Assembly (NCBI GenBank): GCA_019188255.1
Contig: JAETXT010000006.1
Location: forward strand, 5,332,001 to 5,396,000
Reading direction: 5' to 3'
Length of the DNA stretch: 64,000 nt
Source of the DNA: Verticillium longisporum
Taxonomy: Eukaryota; Ascomycota; Sordariomycetes; Glomerellales; Plectosphaerellaceae
A model generated the notes under the pieces. It saw only the letters and a program-made list of their open reading frames with translations, was not told the DNA's origin and searched no databases. The position numbers were made by a program, and so were the translations under genes. Shown piece by piece: positions 30,839 to 41,400 of the stretch (its first letter is position 1; every line of letters begins with the position of its first letter).

Positions 30839-32167
30839 ATGATGGATGACGAGATATCCAGGCAGCGAGCATGCCGTGCTTGTACTGATGCCAAGCGCCG
30901 CTGCGACAAGACCCTCCCCTCATGCCTGAGGTGTCTCAACAGAGATGTCGACTGTGTATACCCTCCACCAAAACGACGGCGCTATCAACTGCCGTCCGAA
31001 TCTGAAGGGCATCGTTTGCCAAGCGGTGGGACACCTGCTTCTCGGGGACATCGGAGTGACGACAGGCCGAGGCCGCCCAGTGTTGACGCAGAAGATGATG
31101 AGCCAGGCTCGCGGACGGGGGATACCGCATCTGAGGACCAATTCCCCGACACTCCCCTCGAAGCCAGGTACTTCGATGAGTTGCTTTCCTATTCGGCACC
31201 CAGGCCGAAAACGTCTATTGTAAGCGACCTCATGCTGTCTTATCGGACTATGACCTGGTTTCTCCCACCTTCAGCATGGGTCCTGGACCAGCAACTCACG
31301 CTCCCTCCTACGCTCTATCAGACCTCCGTCTTGAACGACTTTGTTCACGGCCTGCAATCGTGGCTTGTCCGCTACCTGAGGCAAGGCCACAGCCCTCTGA
31401 TACACCGCCGGCTTTACACGGAGACTCACATGCCGCAAGACATGCGCGACGCTATAGCCGCCATCGCCCTCTCCCAAACCGCAACGCCAGACAACGAGTA
31501 CATTATTAGCCCCATCTCCTCCGCTTACCTCTCCGCCCTTCTCATCCGGTACGCGAACGACCGCCACGTCGTAGTCCCTAACCTCTCGACGGCGGCGCAC
31601 CTCGCCCGCACCCAGGCCCTCCTAATCCACGTCCTTCTTGGCCTCCTCTCGCCCTCCATCAGGCGTCGCGCCGAGGCAGGGTCCCACCTCGACACCCTCC
31701 TCCGCTGGACCCGCCAGCTCTGGGACTCGGCGAACCTCGACGCCGCCACCTCCTCCCTCGTCCCGCTCGGCACCCCGGCCGCCGACCCCATCGCGGGCCT
31801 CTACCGCGCATTCATCCTCACCGAGTCCGTCCGCCGCACCTACCTCATCGCCCACATTACGGCGGGCGTCTACCTCAATCTGCGCTCCTCGGGGCCGCCG
31901 TACAGTCACGCCTGCCGGGGCGACGTGTACATCACGCAGCGAGCCGGTCTATGGGACGCCGCCGGCGCGGCGAGGTGGGAGGCTACGGTTCTGGGGGCGT
32001 GTCCGCTGTTCCTGCACTGCTTGCGAGGCCATGACTTGCCTGAGGTTGGGATCGCAGCTGGCGATGTTGATGAGTTTGCGCGGCATTTATTTACGGTGCT
32101 CTGGGAGGCTGATGAGGTGGAGAGGTGGACTATGAGGACCGGGGGTGAGGTGACAGCTGCCTATTAG
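30839..32167 (+). CDS. Zn2Cys6 transcription factor, AflR-type short form
   Basis: A single-exon frame of 442 aa from ATG 30839. The zinc cluster is immediately N-terminal: CRACTDAKRRCDKTLPSCLRC then LNRDVDC, the classical C-x2-C-x6-C-x6-C-x2-C-x6-C. It is followed by the basic linker PPPKRRRYQ. A Pro/Ser/Asp-rich disordered stretch leads to a helical region from about residue 130 (FDELLSYSA, MTWFLPPSAWVLDQQ, HGLQSWLVRYLRQGHSPLIHRRLY) typical of small fungal C6 regulators. An in-frame ATG at 30698 would add 47 residues; the 30839 start is preferred because the cluster is normally near the N-terminus. It lies head to head with the SDR gene. Confidence 0.85.
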   Translation: MMDDEISRQRACRACTDAKRRCDKTLPSCLRCLNRDVDCVYPPPKRRRYQLPSESEGHRLPSGGTPASRGHRSDDRPRPPSVDAEDDEPGSRTGDTASEDQFPDTPLEARYFDELLSYSAPRPKTSIVSDLMLSYRTMTWFLPPSAWVLDQQLTLPPTLYQTSVLNDFVHGLQSWLVRYLRQGHSPLIHRRLYTETHMPQDMRDAIAAIALSQTATPDNEYIISPISSAYLSALLIRYANDRHVVVPNLSTAAHLARTQALLIHVLLGLLSPSIRRRAEAGSHLDTLLRWTRQLWDSANLDAATSSLVPLGTPAADPIAGLYRAFILTESVRRTYLIAHITAGVYLNLRSSGPPYSHACRGDVYITQRAGLWDAAGAARWEATVLGACPLFLHCLRGHDLPEVGIAAGDVDEFARHLFTVLWEADEVERWTMRTGGEVTAAY

Positions 32168-32402
32168 GGGCCTAGACATTTGGTTTATTTGGAGTTTGGT
32201 GTTGGCGGGGAGAGAGATTAGGTGCATGGCATGATGAAAGGGCGAGCACTGCTTAGATTCAAAAGAGGGAATTGTCCCGATGGTGAATGATTTGCGTTTT
32301 CGGCCGTTGTTTATAAATGGCTTTTAGGGGAGTAGTTCATATGCCACTACAGGGAGCACCGGCAAAAATGAAGGACTAAGGTGAAATAGCAAAAGTAATC
32401 GC
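32168..32402. other. 3' flank of the Zn2Cys6 gene
   Basis: AT-rich sequence downstream of the stop at 32167, probably 3' UTR and spacer before the tRNA. No gene seen. Confidence 0.45.
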
Positions 32403-32476
32403 TGGTCAGTATGAGGGTCGAACTCATGACCTTGGCATTATTAGTACCACGCTCTAACCAACTGAGCTAACCGACC
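32403..32476 (-). tRNA. tRNA-Ile (AAT), no intron
   Basis: A 74-nt minus-strand cloverleaf. The acceptor stem is GGTCGGT/ACTGACC (one G-U) with discriminator A. The D arm is GCTC/GAGC with loop AGTTGGTTA, and the anticodon stem is TGGTA/TGCCA around loop CTAATAA. The anticodon AAT is at 32440-32442 and the T loop is TTCGACC. It lies between two genes with its own short A/T-rich flanks. Confidence 0.92.
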
Positions 32477-32740
32477 AATTGATAAAAGTAGCTCAAATCT
32501 GTAGACTGATGTCGTTACTGCGGCATTTCTGATTTGACCTAGCTTGACCCCCAATCTTCCGTGGAAGAGTCGAATTGTGGTGGGGGTTAGTGTTGGTAGA
32601 ATGGAGGCGCCGCTAGACTGAATGCATTGGCAAGCCTCCGATTGTGCTTTGTATACGCACGAAAGGAATGTACATGGAAGCGGATGATACATGAACAATG
32701 CTGCTGACTTGATCCACGCAAAGACGCAGGATGCCAACTA

Positions 32741-34059
32741 TCAGAGAGGCACCACAAATGGCGCAATGGTGCTAAGCTTCTTAACTGTCTCAGTAAACTC
32801 GCGCGCGGGCTCAGACTGATCGATGATTCCCGCGCCTGCCTGCACCCATGCCTTCTCCTCATCTTGATAAACCAATCTGAGTACCAGGGCTCCCTCAAAA
32901 AAGTCTGATCCTTCAAGCATGATGACGCTGCCAGAGTACAGTTCACGGGGGTGTGTCTAAGGGAGGTGATGACCTCAAGGACAGTCTGCTTTGGAACTCC
33001 AGACGCAGTGATCGATGGGAAAAGAATATCGAACGCGTCCCAGGCATCTTTTGCCTCGTTCAACTGTCCGCACACCCTGGACCCAAGATGCTGCACCTTG
33101 CCGCGCTCCCTGATTGACATGAAGTCATCGACAACGACGGTATCGTTCGAGCAAATCTGCTCAAGTTCCTCGACCGCGGCCTTGACGGACAGAACGTGTT
33201 CCACAATCTCCTTGGAGTCACTGAGAAGTTCTTGTCGCATTTCAGACGCTCCGCGTCGCTGCAACCACATGAATGGGTGCCAGCCAGCGGCTCTGTCGTG
33301 ACGCGGCCGTTCTCCAGAGACATGACTAATTCGGGACTGAATCCAGTGGCCTGGAAACCGCTATGAGAAAGACAAAATGTTGTCCTCGGAGTGTTCGATT
33401 TCAGCCCTGTGAGTAGCGTCTGAGGCATGTTGACGGGGCCCAGAAGATCAACTGCCCTCGAGAGTATGACTTTGGCCAAACGACCTCCTCTAAGCTGAGA
33501 CAGACCGTCCGCCACCGACTGCGTGTAGGTTTTTCAATGTTGATCAGTCTGCTAGTCAGGCATGTAAGGGGATCCGCGTGGTGTCTCGCCTCCCTTCAGC
33601 ACAGACTCGATGTATCGACCTTGGTTTACTCCGTCCCCTAAGATTGTGAAACCCCCAGAATGTATGTTCAGCTCAGTCTGTGGAATCATCAGAGTGAGGT
33701 GAGGCCATCGACTTGCGTGGTACGAGAGGCCTTTGATGTGGGGTGCGAAATTGAAGCCTGCAAAGGCGAAGATCTTTCCCGCAGCGGGGTGAGTGCGGAG
33801 GAAGTTTCACGTCATGTCTGCGAGGCTAGACTCAATAGCTAGGGACTTGAAAGTCGCTTCCGCCGAGCGTAGAAATTGTGGCGTGCTGTCCATCCGACTC
33901 CATAGCCAAGGATGCGAGACTGCCAATGCCAACATGCCAGGGGCCGTGTCGTTCGTAGGCGTAGTCTGGTTCAGCATCAACAGTGGAGAGAAGAGATGCA
34001 ACTCTGTCAAGGGGAGTCCCCGTGCCGAGCGAGAATGTGAAAGATTTCTGGGAAGACAT
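32741..34059 (-). pseudogene. Salicylate-synthase-like chorismate-utilising enzyme, broken
   Basis: Pieces of one protein occur in order across the minus strand. An N-terminal domain starts at ATG 34059 (PDYAYERHGPWHVGIGSLASL). Next come SSLADM and HPAAGKIFAFAGFNFAPH, then the core VADGLSQLRGGRLAKVILSRAV, FQATGFSPELVM and TEPLAGT. The C-terminal pieces are KEIVEHVLSV, SIRERGKVQHLGSRV, LFPSITASGVPK, LYSGSVIML and WVQAGAGIIDQS. These are hallmarks of MbtI/Irp9-type salicylate synthases, which turn chorismate into salicylate, often for siderophores. The frame breaks near 33842-33844 (one base extra), 33530-33534, 33240-33242 and 32947-32951 (one base short each), all homopolymers. In-frame stops lie at 33807-33809, 33552-33554 and 33534-33536; the last two may fall in an unresolved intron. 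No siderophore NRPS is in the window. Confidence 0.65.
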
Positions 34060-34607
34060 TGGTAAAGGAGAGAGCTTTTGTTTGAATAAATAATTCTATA
34101 TGTGAGTTGTGATGAAGTGGCCGAACCTCAAGGTGTCAGCTTCGGCCGTTTAAATATAGTTTTGGACATGCTCACAGGGTACCCATCGATGAATCTCAGG
34201 TGTCATACGAACCGCCCACGTATCTAACGATCCGTCAAGTCCAAGTTTGGGACGGGCCGCCCCGTATGTCTTGGAAAGGAATGACCTATCACGTCATCAA
34301 TCCCAGACGTTGGGCCCGTCCAGCAGCACTGTCGACGCTTGTGACAACTTTTACGGGGGTTTGAAGGGTTCGGAATGGATTTGTTGTCACGAGTGAACAG
34401 TTTGGGTGCCACATGCGTGCAAATACGATCTGACAAGAAAAGGCATCCAGATGCCCTGCTTCTGGCCGGTGACCTTTGCTAGAGACAGCAAAGCTATGAG
34501 TATGTACGGATAGTATAAATATGTTCAAGTAGTATCGGCAATCCTTCAAGGCAAGCATCCCCATGAGACTCCAAGATCCCATGCGCAAAGACAACAGGAC
34601 TGAAGCA
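34060..34607. other. Intergenic region, no gene seen
   Basis: About 550 nt upstream of the salicylate-synthase-like gene and downstream of the GH10 gene. No recognisable feature. Confidence 0.45.
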
Positions 34608-35779
34608 TCAGCTCAGCTTCGTGACGATAGCCGTATAAGCTGCCTTTGGGTTATAGTCGCCATCAAAGAGCAGAGGGTTGGCGCCCTGCCTCCACGAGTC
34701 CTGCATACTATCAGCTCGGAAACAAACTCTTCTCAGGCAACAGAAGCTCACCTTGTCGCTCACACCCCAAACGGTGATGCCCTTGCACTTGGGAACATCA
34801 AGACACGCACCCACAACCGTGGCAAAGTCAGCCGCCGGCGCCGTCTTGATGTCCAGCTCGGTGATGGCCACCTCGGAGACCTGCGTGGAAGCCAGCTGCT
34901 GGAGCACACCCTTGATGTTGCCTGCCGCACCGGCATCGAGGTGCGTTTGGGAGCCTGTGGTGCAATGTCAGCATAAGGTACGTCGTCTGCATGAAACGGG
35001 TGTACATACCGATACCGTCTATTGGAACACCTGCAGTGATCCACTTGTTGACCTTGCTGACGAGTCCGTTCACCTTTCCATAGTTGGCGCGGTCAAGGTT
35101 GTAGTCGTTGATGTACAGCTTGGCGTTAGGGTCCGCGGCACGAGCCGCACGGAAAGCAATGCCAACAAAGTCCTCGCCAAGAACATCAGAGAAGACAGAC
35201 GAGCGCATGGTCCCGTCCTCGTTGAAGATTTCGTTGACAACATCCTAACAGCAGATCAGAAAAGCGCAAAGCTTGACACGTCATCAACAAGCAAGTGGAT
35301 CATACCCAAGCGCGAATCTTGCCCTTGTACCTCGTAACAATGGTCTTGACGTGGTTCTCAATGACCGTGGTCAGGTCATCGCGGTCCTTGATATCCTTCA
35401 CCCACTGAGGCAGCTGAGAGTGCCAGACAAGGGTATGGCCGCGGATCGACTTGCTGTTCGTCTGCGCCCAGTCGACGAGGAAGTCGGCGCCCGCAAAGCT
35501 GAACGAGCCGCGGCTCGGTTCGAGGGCATCCCATTTCATCGAGTTCTCGGGCGTCACTTGGCCGAAGTCCTGCTGAATGATGGCGGCATTCTTGCCCGTC
35601 TGCAGCAGGCCGCGGTCGGTGGCGACGCCGATGTACAGCTTGCCCTTGGCTTTGAAGAGCTTGTCGATGCTGGTTGCGGCCTGACGCGGCTCTACATGCG
35701 AGGCAGCTTCGGGAACGGGGCTGGTTACGGCGGCCAAAGGGGCCAGGAGGAGGGCGAGATGGGCCTGTGAGAGTTTCAT
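34608..35779 (-). CDS. Secreted GH10 endo-beta-1,4-xylanase
   Basis: Four exons, 35779-35306, 35244-35010, 34954-34752 and 34700-34608, give 334 aa with all junctions in frame. A signal peptide ([20 protein letters not shown]) and short propeptide ending EPRQ precede a single GH10 barrel. Visible motifs are [41 protein letters not shown] with the acid/base Glu right after the first intron, LYINDYNLD, and VAITELDI with the nucleophile Glu. [14 protein letters not shown] follows and the end is [11 protein letters not shown]. There is no carbohydrate-binding module. It cleaves xylan backbones outside the cell. A GGCTAA element 130 bp upstream and a TATA-like stretch beside it fit a xylan-responsive promoter. 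The gene appears intact. Confidence 0.93.
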
Positions 35780-37187
35780 GTTGGTGGTGACTCTAGAAAA
35801 GGTGTGATGGGACCTTGGGCTGTACTATGGCTGATGAATCAAGAGTCGACACTAACTATTACTCTAGAAGCCATTGATCTTATATTGAACATGGTCAATT
35901 GATCGACCGGCTAAATATACAAACGCCAATCTCGCCAGCCCCAGGCTCATTCTGGCCGCGGCCCCCTTTCGAAGCCTGCCCATGAGGTCCAACCCCGTCA
36001 GAGTCTCACGATGGCAGCGTCCAGATTGCATTTGAACACCCCACAATCTATCCGGAGCAGAACCTAGAAAGCACGGAGCACGGAGACATGGGAGAGAAAG
36101 GTCAGAATACCAGTCTGACTGACACGTCAACCGACGTCAGTTGAGGAGAGGGGCATCATCGACACAAGCAAGCATGATCGTCGCAAATCAGGCAAACCGC
36201 CTAAATACACAACCTTCTTTCCATGCCGAGCTGCCTTTCCACGGATCTGGTTCTCATTCTCCCCTGACCAGGGCCTCCCGGGCAGCGATCCTGAAACAGG
36301 CACCGCGAGGTCCAGGGCCTGGAACCGCAAATCGTGATGGGTAAACGGAACTCGGCATCGGGCGATGTTGCAGTTGTGAATTTCGGCCGAGCTGGGGCGG
36401 AGCAGGTCCGTCGGGACATGGAAAAGGCGGTCCCCTGACCATGTCGCCTTTTGGGACGGGTGGTACCCTGGGGGCCCTGCGCAAATCGCCCGTCTATTGT
36501 TTGAAATGTCGGTGTTGCCATGTGACCGTTCCAGTGCTGGCCTTGCTGCCGCACACCCCGCGGCTTCGCCGGATGTTAGAAACAACAGGAGGGGAGATGA
36601 GGGGTTGACTGGCAAGGGTACACACTGCCAGAGTAGGCTAGGGAGCCAGAGTTGCCTCCGGATGAAAGGGAGGCGAAGAACACGCAGCGCTGGCAAACGG
36701 GACGATGATCCCAATGGCATCAGCTGGGTCAAGTGTTGCGCAGCTCTGTGCGATAGGGAGGGTCACTAAAGTCAGAGATGATCCGGTCTTGAGAGTCCCC
36801 AACAATAATAGTTTGACTACTGTCAATACGACACGAAGTCAGGGGCTTGTGACATTGATGCCCTTCGAACTATGCTGGGGATAGCATGTTGAGGATCGAG
36901 CCTGCCAACGACAGGGTCTGCGTCGTCGTGACTAGAAGATGTGGATGGCTCCAAGGAATCCAGCTGGAATAATCCCGACATGGCACATTTCTCGAGAGAC
37001 AGTCTAGGATGCAAAGCACTTGATTATGCAAGGACCTGATGCTCGCAGTGCAGGTAACAGTAACCAAACACACGTACCAAGCACAACGCTCAAACCCCAA
37101 GACACCCATCATGACATACCCACCAAGCGCCAATCATATATACCCAACACGCCAGGCAACACAAAAACCTACAAACCGCAAATCACC
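35780..37187. other. Long intergenic region, no gene seen
   Basis: About 1.4 kb. Its left end is the GH10 promoter and its right end the 3' flank of the 5-phosphatase gene. A 200-codon minus-strand open frame (36127-36732) exists but has no motif, signal or conserved-looking composition and is not called. Confidence 0.45.
35909..35914 (+). promoter_or_regulatory. GGCTAA element upstream of the xylanase gene
   Basis: GGCTAA matches the core site reported for XlnR/Xyr1 xylanase regulators. It lies about 130 bp before the GH10 start and overlaps an AT-rich TATA-like stretch (TATATTTA read on the gene strand). A six-base match alone is weak. Confidence 0.35.
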
Positions 37188-40100
37188 TCACAAGTCCTGC
37201 AAGCTCCTCCGGACGAAGAGTTCCACAGCGCCCCTCAGCTTCTCCTCGACGGCCTTCCTCTCCTTGTCCTTGGCCGGCAGCGTGACGCGACTGACAGACC
37301 TGCCCATGACCTCGGCGAACTTCTTCTCCTTGGCCCTCCGTCGCGCGAGCGCCGCCTCGGCGGCCGCCGTGTTGCTGCCGCCGCCCGGCATGCGGCGGAA
37401 GCTGAGGCTGCGGCGGCCGATGACACTGAGGCGCTTGCTGGCAGTCGAGGTCAGGGTCTCGAGCTCGGCCTTGGCAATCGGCGTCAGTTCGGCGGCCGTT
37501 TTCGAGAGCATGGCTGTGAGGAAGACGAAGGCGATGTTGTGGTTCGGCGCGGAGGCGAGGATGTCAAGGATCGTGGCCTTGTTGTCTTCTGCTTCCTCCG
37601 CCGTGCGGATTGGTGACGTGGAGCCGAGCTGGGGAAGCGCGACTTCAATCTTGGCCCATAACGGCGCAGTGATGATCCCGTCGGTTAGGCCCCGGAGGTA
37701 GAGAACGAGGACCTCGGCGGCGACTTCTAAGCGGTGCGGCGCTGGGCTGTCGAGCGGGAGGGCATCAGAAAGAGGTGTGTCATTATCGAGGGCCTCAACG
37801 AGGGCGAGAACCTGCTCATCGCGAGCCGCCTGATCGTTAAAAAGCCATGTGGCCTTCTCGAACGGCCAGCCAGGCCTGTCGGCTGGGATGACTTGCTGAT
37901 CAAGCATGTTGGCGTCGGCGAGAACCCTTGTCGTAAGCGTTTCAATCGCCTCTGTAAGTTTGAAGAGTTCTTTAGGTGCTGCCGAGTGGACGTCGAGATC
38001 ATACGGTATCGAGCCGGTCTTTGGTAACCTCGACTTGGCGAACGTTCTAATCCCGCCGTCGGGGATCCTGATAAGCTCCTCGATCGATCGGCCGAAACAT
38101 GACGGCAGCCATGTCGCTCGGACCGGGATGAAGTGATCTCGCCCGTCTTCGACGCGCAGAACAAGGATATCCTCGAGCTTCTCCCGGTCGCCGTTGAGAG
38201 CCCGAACATGTGAAATGTCGTCGATCAAGACTTCGAGCACGGCACCCAGGGTCTCGCCCGGCTCAAGCGTGACATCATCCCCCAGCTTCTCGGCCTCGTC
38301 GTCATCGTCATCGGAGCCGCTGCGACTGAAGCGTGTCTTCAACCAGTGCGGTGGGCTGTTGGTGGCGGCGTCTTCCGATGGCCTCTCGACAAAGGCGAAT
38401 TTGGCTGGCACGCGGCCAGTATTGGCAATCGTCAGGCGCGTCGTGTGCTTTCGCAGGTAGCTTATGTCACCAAAGTCGACGGGATCGCCTTGGTCAGCTG
38501 GTCGTCCGGACGCCTCTTTGCCTGTGCCATCCTGCGTGTCGACAACAACAGTGATGAGCGGCCGGCCTTCGTTCTCGGCGCGGTCCAGCTCCTTGGCGAC
38601 TTCGGCGTGAACCTTGGCTTTCAGTTCCGGCACGACGGCGTCGTAGTCCAAGGTGAAGATAGATATGATAGGTTTATGATCTGATGATGTGATACGCTGG
38701 TGTGATGTGTAAATATCGAGGTGTATCCGATCAGTAAAGCCCTCCTTCGTTACCACTTCTTCAGTCGCGTTATCTTCGTTGTCATCATACTCGTCATACT
38801 CGTCGTAGGGTGCATCGGACACTCCCTTGGGCTGTTCCTCAGCGTCGGCATCCGTCTCTGGGTCGTAGCTGAACAGCACATCATCGTCATTAGCAGCATC
38901 CTCCAGACCCTGTGCCTTCATCTGCTCGTCCTTCTTCTTCGCTTCCTCGGCCTCCTGCACTTTCTTTTCGTGTTCCAACTTGTCCTTTCTTGTGCGGTAG
39001 AGGATGCGATCGCACCAGCTTGGGGCCCGTTGCTTTTCACTCGAGTCGAATAGACTGACGGTACCGACGTCGTACTTGTACGAGGGCAAAAAGGTCACAG
39101 GTCCTTCACGCCAGCCCTCGTGAAACGCCTTCTTCTCTCGGATCACTCGACCCAGCTGGTCATGGGGCAGCAGCGAGTCCAATGTAGCCTGGAGCGAAGC
39201 AGGGTCGTCGTGTGGGTCGGGCAAGAAGTCGTCGGGATCTGGTAATGTGGTGTTCGACTCGTCAAAATCGGGCTTCCTCGGGGACACGGTCGACGCCGTC
39301 GTTGACTCGTCGTCGCTGCTGTCGTCGACGTTTTTGACGACGAACATGTCCTCGCCGTCGAAATATTTCTTCTTCTTCGACAAGTCGTACTCGCCTCGCG
39401 TGTGCAGCATCAGCAACCGTCGAATGTCGTCGCCCGGCAGGCCCTCGAGCCTGAAGTTCAGGTCGCCGAGCCAAAAGGCAAAGTCCTCGTCACCAATCTT
39501 TTCCGGGGTGGAATTCGTGGACCCGGCCAGCTGCACCGGCTCAAACTGGGTGCGCGTGAGGATCTGGTTGTAGTCCCACAGACGACGTTCGAGGTACGTC
39601 TGCTCGGCGCCGCTAGCGAGGTGGGAGTTGACAAAGACCATGCGCGTCGTCTCGCCGAGGAGGATGCGCGTCGTGACGGCGCCCTTGTTGCCGAGATAGC
39701 CAAACAGGCCGGTGCCGACCTGGACGGTGCTGACGTTGCCGACCGTCGCGGCAACTTCGGGCGAGGCGTAGACGAGGAGCAAGAGACCAGACATTTGTTC
39801 GGCCGTGACGAGCTCGTAGCCGGGCGGCATGGCCTCCTCGAGGGCTTCCTTCCACTTGGCCATGGGTTCGGGGTCGGAGTACATGCGCGTGACGGCGTCG
39901 CGCGCCATGTTGAGGTCGACAATCTCTTGGAGGCCGAGCACGAAGAGGCCAATCTTGTCGCCGCCGACGAGGCGGACTTCGTTGTGGTCTTGGGAGGAGA
40001 TGCCCGGGTTGTTCGCGTCTGTTTCTTCAACTGCGGGGTTACGAGCGAGGTCGACGGTGGCAAAGCACTTGTCGACACCTTTGCCTTGGACGAACCAGCT

Positions 40101-40292
40101 GGCAAGGTCCTTGTCGGCGCCGGGACACGCTGCGACGTTCCACGAGCCAATCTTGACCCGTATGCGATGTGGTCGTACATATTCGGCGCGGCGTGCATAG
40201 ACGGCGCGAGCGAGAGAGTGCGGGGTGGAGGTCAGGTCGATGGGCTCGGAGGTGGCAGAATCGAAGGACTGTTCTGGATCGTGGGAAACCAT
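37188..40292 (-). CDS. Inositol polyphosphate 5-phosphatase, OCRL/INPP5B-like
   Basis: A single-exon frame of 1,034 aa. A 5-phosphatase catalytic domain occupies roughly residues 45-550: RVKIGSWNVAACPG, VLGLQEIVDLN, VSTVQVGTGLFGYLGNKGAV, VNSHLASGAEQ, the signature FAFWLGDLNFRL, the second signature PSWCDRILYR and SSDHKPIISIF. Acidic insertions interrupt the domain (DDSSDDES near residue 330 and YDEYDEYDDNEDN near 530). After it an ASH-like beta domain (DFGDISYLRKHTTRLTIANTGRVPAKFAFV) and a helical C-terminal region resembling the OCRL RhoGAP-like domain follow. This order is the OCRL/INPP5B architecture. It should dephosphorylate PI(4,5)P2 or PI(3,4,5)P3 on endosomal or plasma membranes. No frame lesion is seen over 3.1 kb. 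Confidence 0.9.
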   Translation of the reverse strand: MVSHDPEQSFDSATSEPIDLTSTPHSLARAVYARRAEYVRPHRIRVKIGSWNVAACPGADKDLASWFVQGKGVDKCFATVDLARNPAVEETDANNPGISSQDHNEVRLVGGDKIGLFVLGLQEIVDLNMARDAVTRMYSDPEPMAKWKEALEEAMPPGYELVTAEQMSGLLLLVYASPEVAATVGNVSTVQVGTGLFGYLGNKGAVTTRILLGETTRMVFVNSHLASGAEQTYLERRLWDYNQILTRTQFEPVQLAGSTNSTPEKIGDEDFAFWLGDLNFRLEGLPGDDIRRLLMLHTRGEYDLSKKKKYFDGEDMFVVKNVDDSSDDESTTASTVSPRKPDFDESNTTLPDPDDFLPDPHDDPASLQATLDSLLPHDQLGRVIREKKAFHEGWREGPVTFLPSYKYDVGTVSLFDSSEKQRAPSWCDRILYRTRKDKLEHEKKVQEAEEAKKKDEQMKAQGLEDAANDDDVLFSYDPETDADAEEQPKGVSDAPYDEYDEYDDNEDNATEEVVTKEGFTDRIHLDIYTSHQRITSSDHKPIISIFTLDYDAVVPELKAKVHAEVAKELDRAENEGRPLITVVVDTQDGTGKEASGRPADQGDPVDFGDISYLRKHTTRLTIANTGRVPAKFAFVERPSEDAATNSPPHWLKTRFSRSGSDDDDDEAEKLGDDVTLEPGETLGAVLEVLIDDISHVRALNGDREKLEDILVLRVEDGRDHFIPVRATWLPSCFGRSIEELIRIPDGGIRTFAKSRLPKTGSIPYDLDVHSAAPKELFKLTEAIETLTTRVLADANMLDQQVIPADRPGWPFEKATWLFNDQAARDEQVLALVEALDNDTPLSDALPLDSPAPHRLEVAAEVLVLYLRGLTDGIITAPLWAKIEVALPQLGSTSPIRTAEEAEDNKATILDILASAPNHNIAFVFLTAMLSKTAAELTPIAKAELETLTSTASKRLSVIGRRSLSFRRMPGGGSNTAAAEAALARRRAKEKKFAEVMGRSVSRVTLPAKDKERKAVEEKLRGAVELFVRRSLQDL

Positions 40293-40719
40293 GATGCAAG
40301 ATGTTGGAGATGAGGTATATGGCTAGTCGGCAATCAAGGTCCAGAGGGACTTGTCGAGGGATGTGCACAGGGCTGCGCCAGGCGCATGTTGTCGCGTGCG
40401 AAGAGGCAGGAAGACGTGTCAAGTCAGGGAAGTAGGGTGCAGAGAAGTAGGGTGCAGATGAAGCAAGCTTCAGAAAGACACAAAATCATGATATGGTATA
40501 TCAGGCTCGTGGAAAATGTCAGGCTATGACAAGGCTGCACGGACAGCTGGCACAGGGCAGGCAAATGCGCGCGTCGGAAGGAGGATGAAGCAATCAAGGA
40601 TGCTGAATCTGGATGCCGAATGCTGAATGCGGGATGTACCAGAGGTAGATGGACATGGGGGACGTCAGGACCATTGCAGGTGACGACAGCGGGGCGCAGA
40701 TGTGCTACCCTGCTGTACA

Positions 40720-40781
40720 CCTACCTACCTAAGGTACCTAGGTGCCTTACCTAAGGGACTTGGGTACCTAGGTAGGTACCT
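40720..40781. repeat. CCTACCTAAGGTACCTAGG-type repeat island
   Basis: Dense near-palindromic copies of CCTACCT, GGTACC and CCTAGG over about 60 nt. Two further islands in the window (41401-41468, 49701-49788) are built from the same words. Confidence 0.85.
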
Positions 40782-40834
40782 CGGCAGCAACGTTGGCCGT
40801 CCTGGTTCATGGCAGGAGAGGCACTGATCTATCT

Positions 40835-41315
40835 GGTGTCCGGTAAGGAACTTGATGTATTCTGGACGAAGTCAGGAGGATATGAACGCAACACCCGCCT
40901 GAAGTACTGGCAATACCTCATCCTTGAGGATCACAGAAAGCAAAAGCATATCCGTAAGCTCGCCGGCGCTATCCGACCAAACTACAACACCAGTACCAGT
41001 ACCAGCTTCTGGGCTAAGGCAATCCGATGGGTACCTTCCTGCCCTATATCTATCCCTTTAGTGCCCAAATTTGGCCTCAGTATTCGTATAATCGATAGCC
41101 AAGTGGCAGAACACATATGTCGCTAATTGAATCAAAGGACATAGCCAACTCTACATCTAGATGCGTATGCGTGACCTATGTTCCATAGACGTACCCGCCC
41201 TCAATCATGTACTGACCTAGTACCTGCATGCATGTAGATCAAAGCTCTTTAGGTAGGCGGTGACCATTGGATGTACTGAGACCAAATTTGGGCACTAAAG
41301 GGATGACCGGACACC
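40835..41315. mobile_element. MITE-like element with terminal and internal inverted repeats
   Basis: The ends GGTGTCCGGT (40835-40844) and ACCGGACACC (41306-41315) are exact inverted copies, 481 bp apart. Inside, a longer inverted pair runs 41052-41080 against 41276-41304: 29 nt with one mismatch, core CCCTTTAGTGCCCAAATTTGG. The right copy sits 1 nt from the right end; the left copy is internal, so the element may be a rearranged or partly deleted MITE. No transposase is encoded. No clear target-site duplication is visible. Confidence 0.55.
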
Positions 41316-41400
41316 CTCTGCTGCACGCGGTATGATCGGGTATCTGCAACTTACGCCGACACAAACTGACGTCCGAAATGCCATTCCAACAAGGTAAGGA

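Noticed and set aside
36127..36732. Minus-strand frame of about 200 codons between GH10 and the 5-phosphatase
   Set aside because: It has no recognisable motif, no coding-like hydrophobicity pattern and no support from neighbouring exons.
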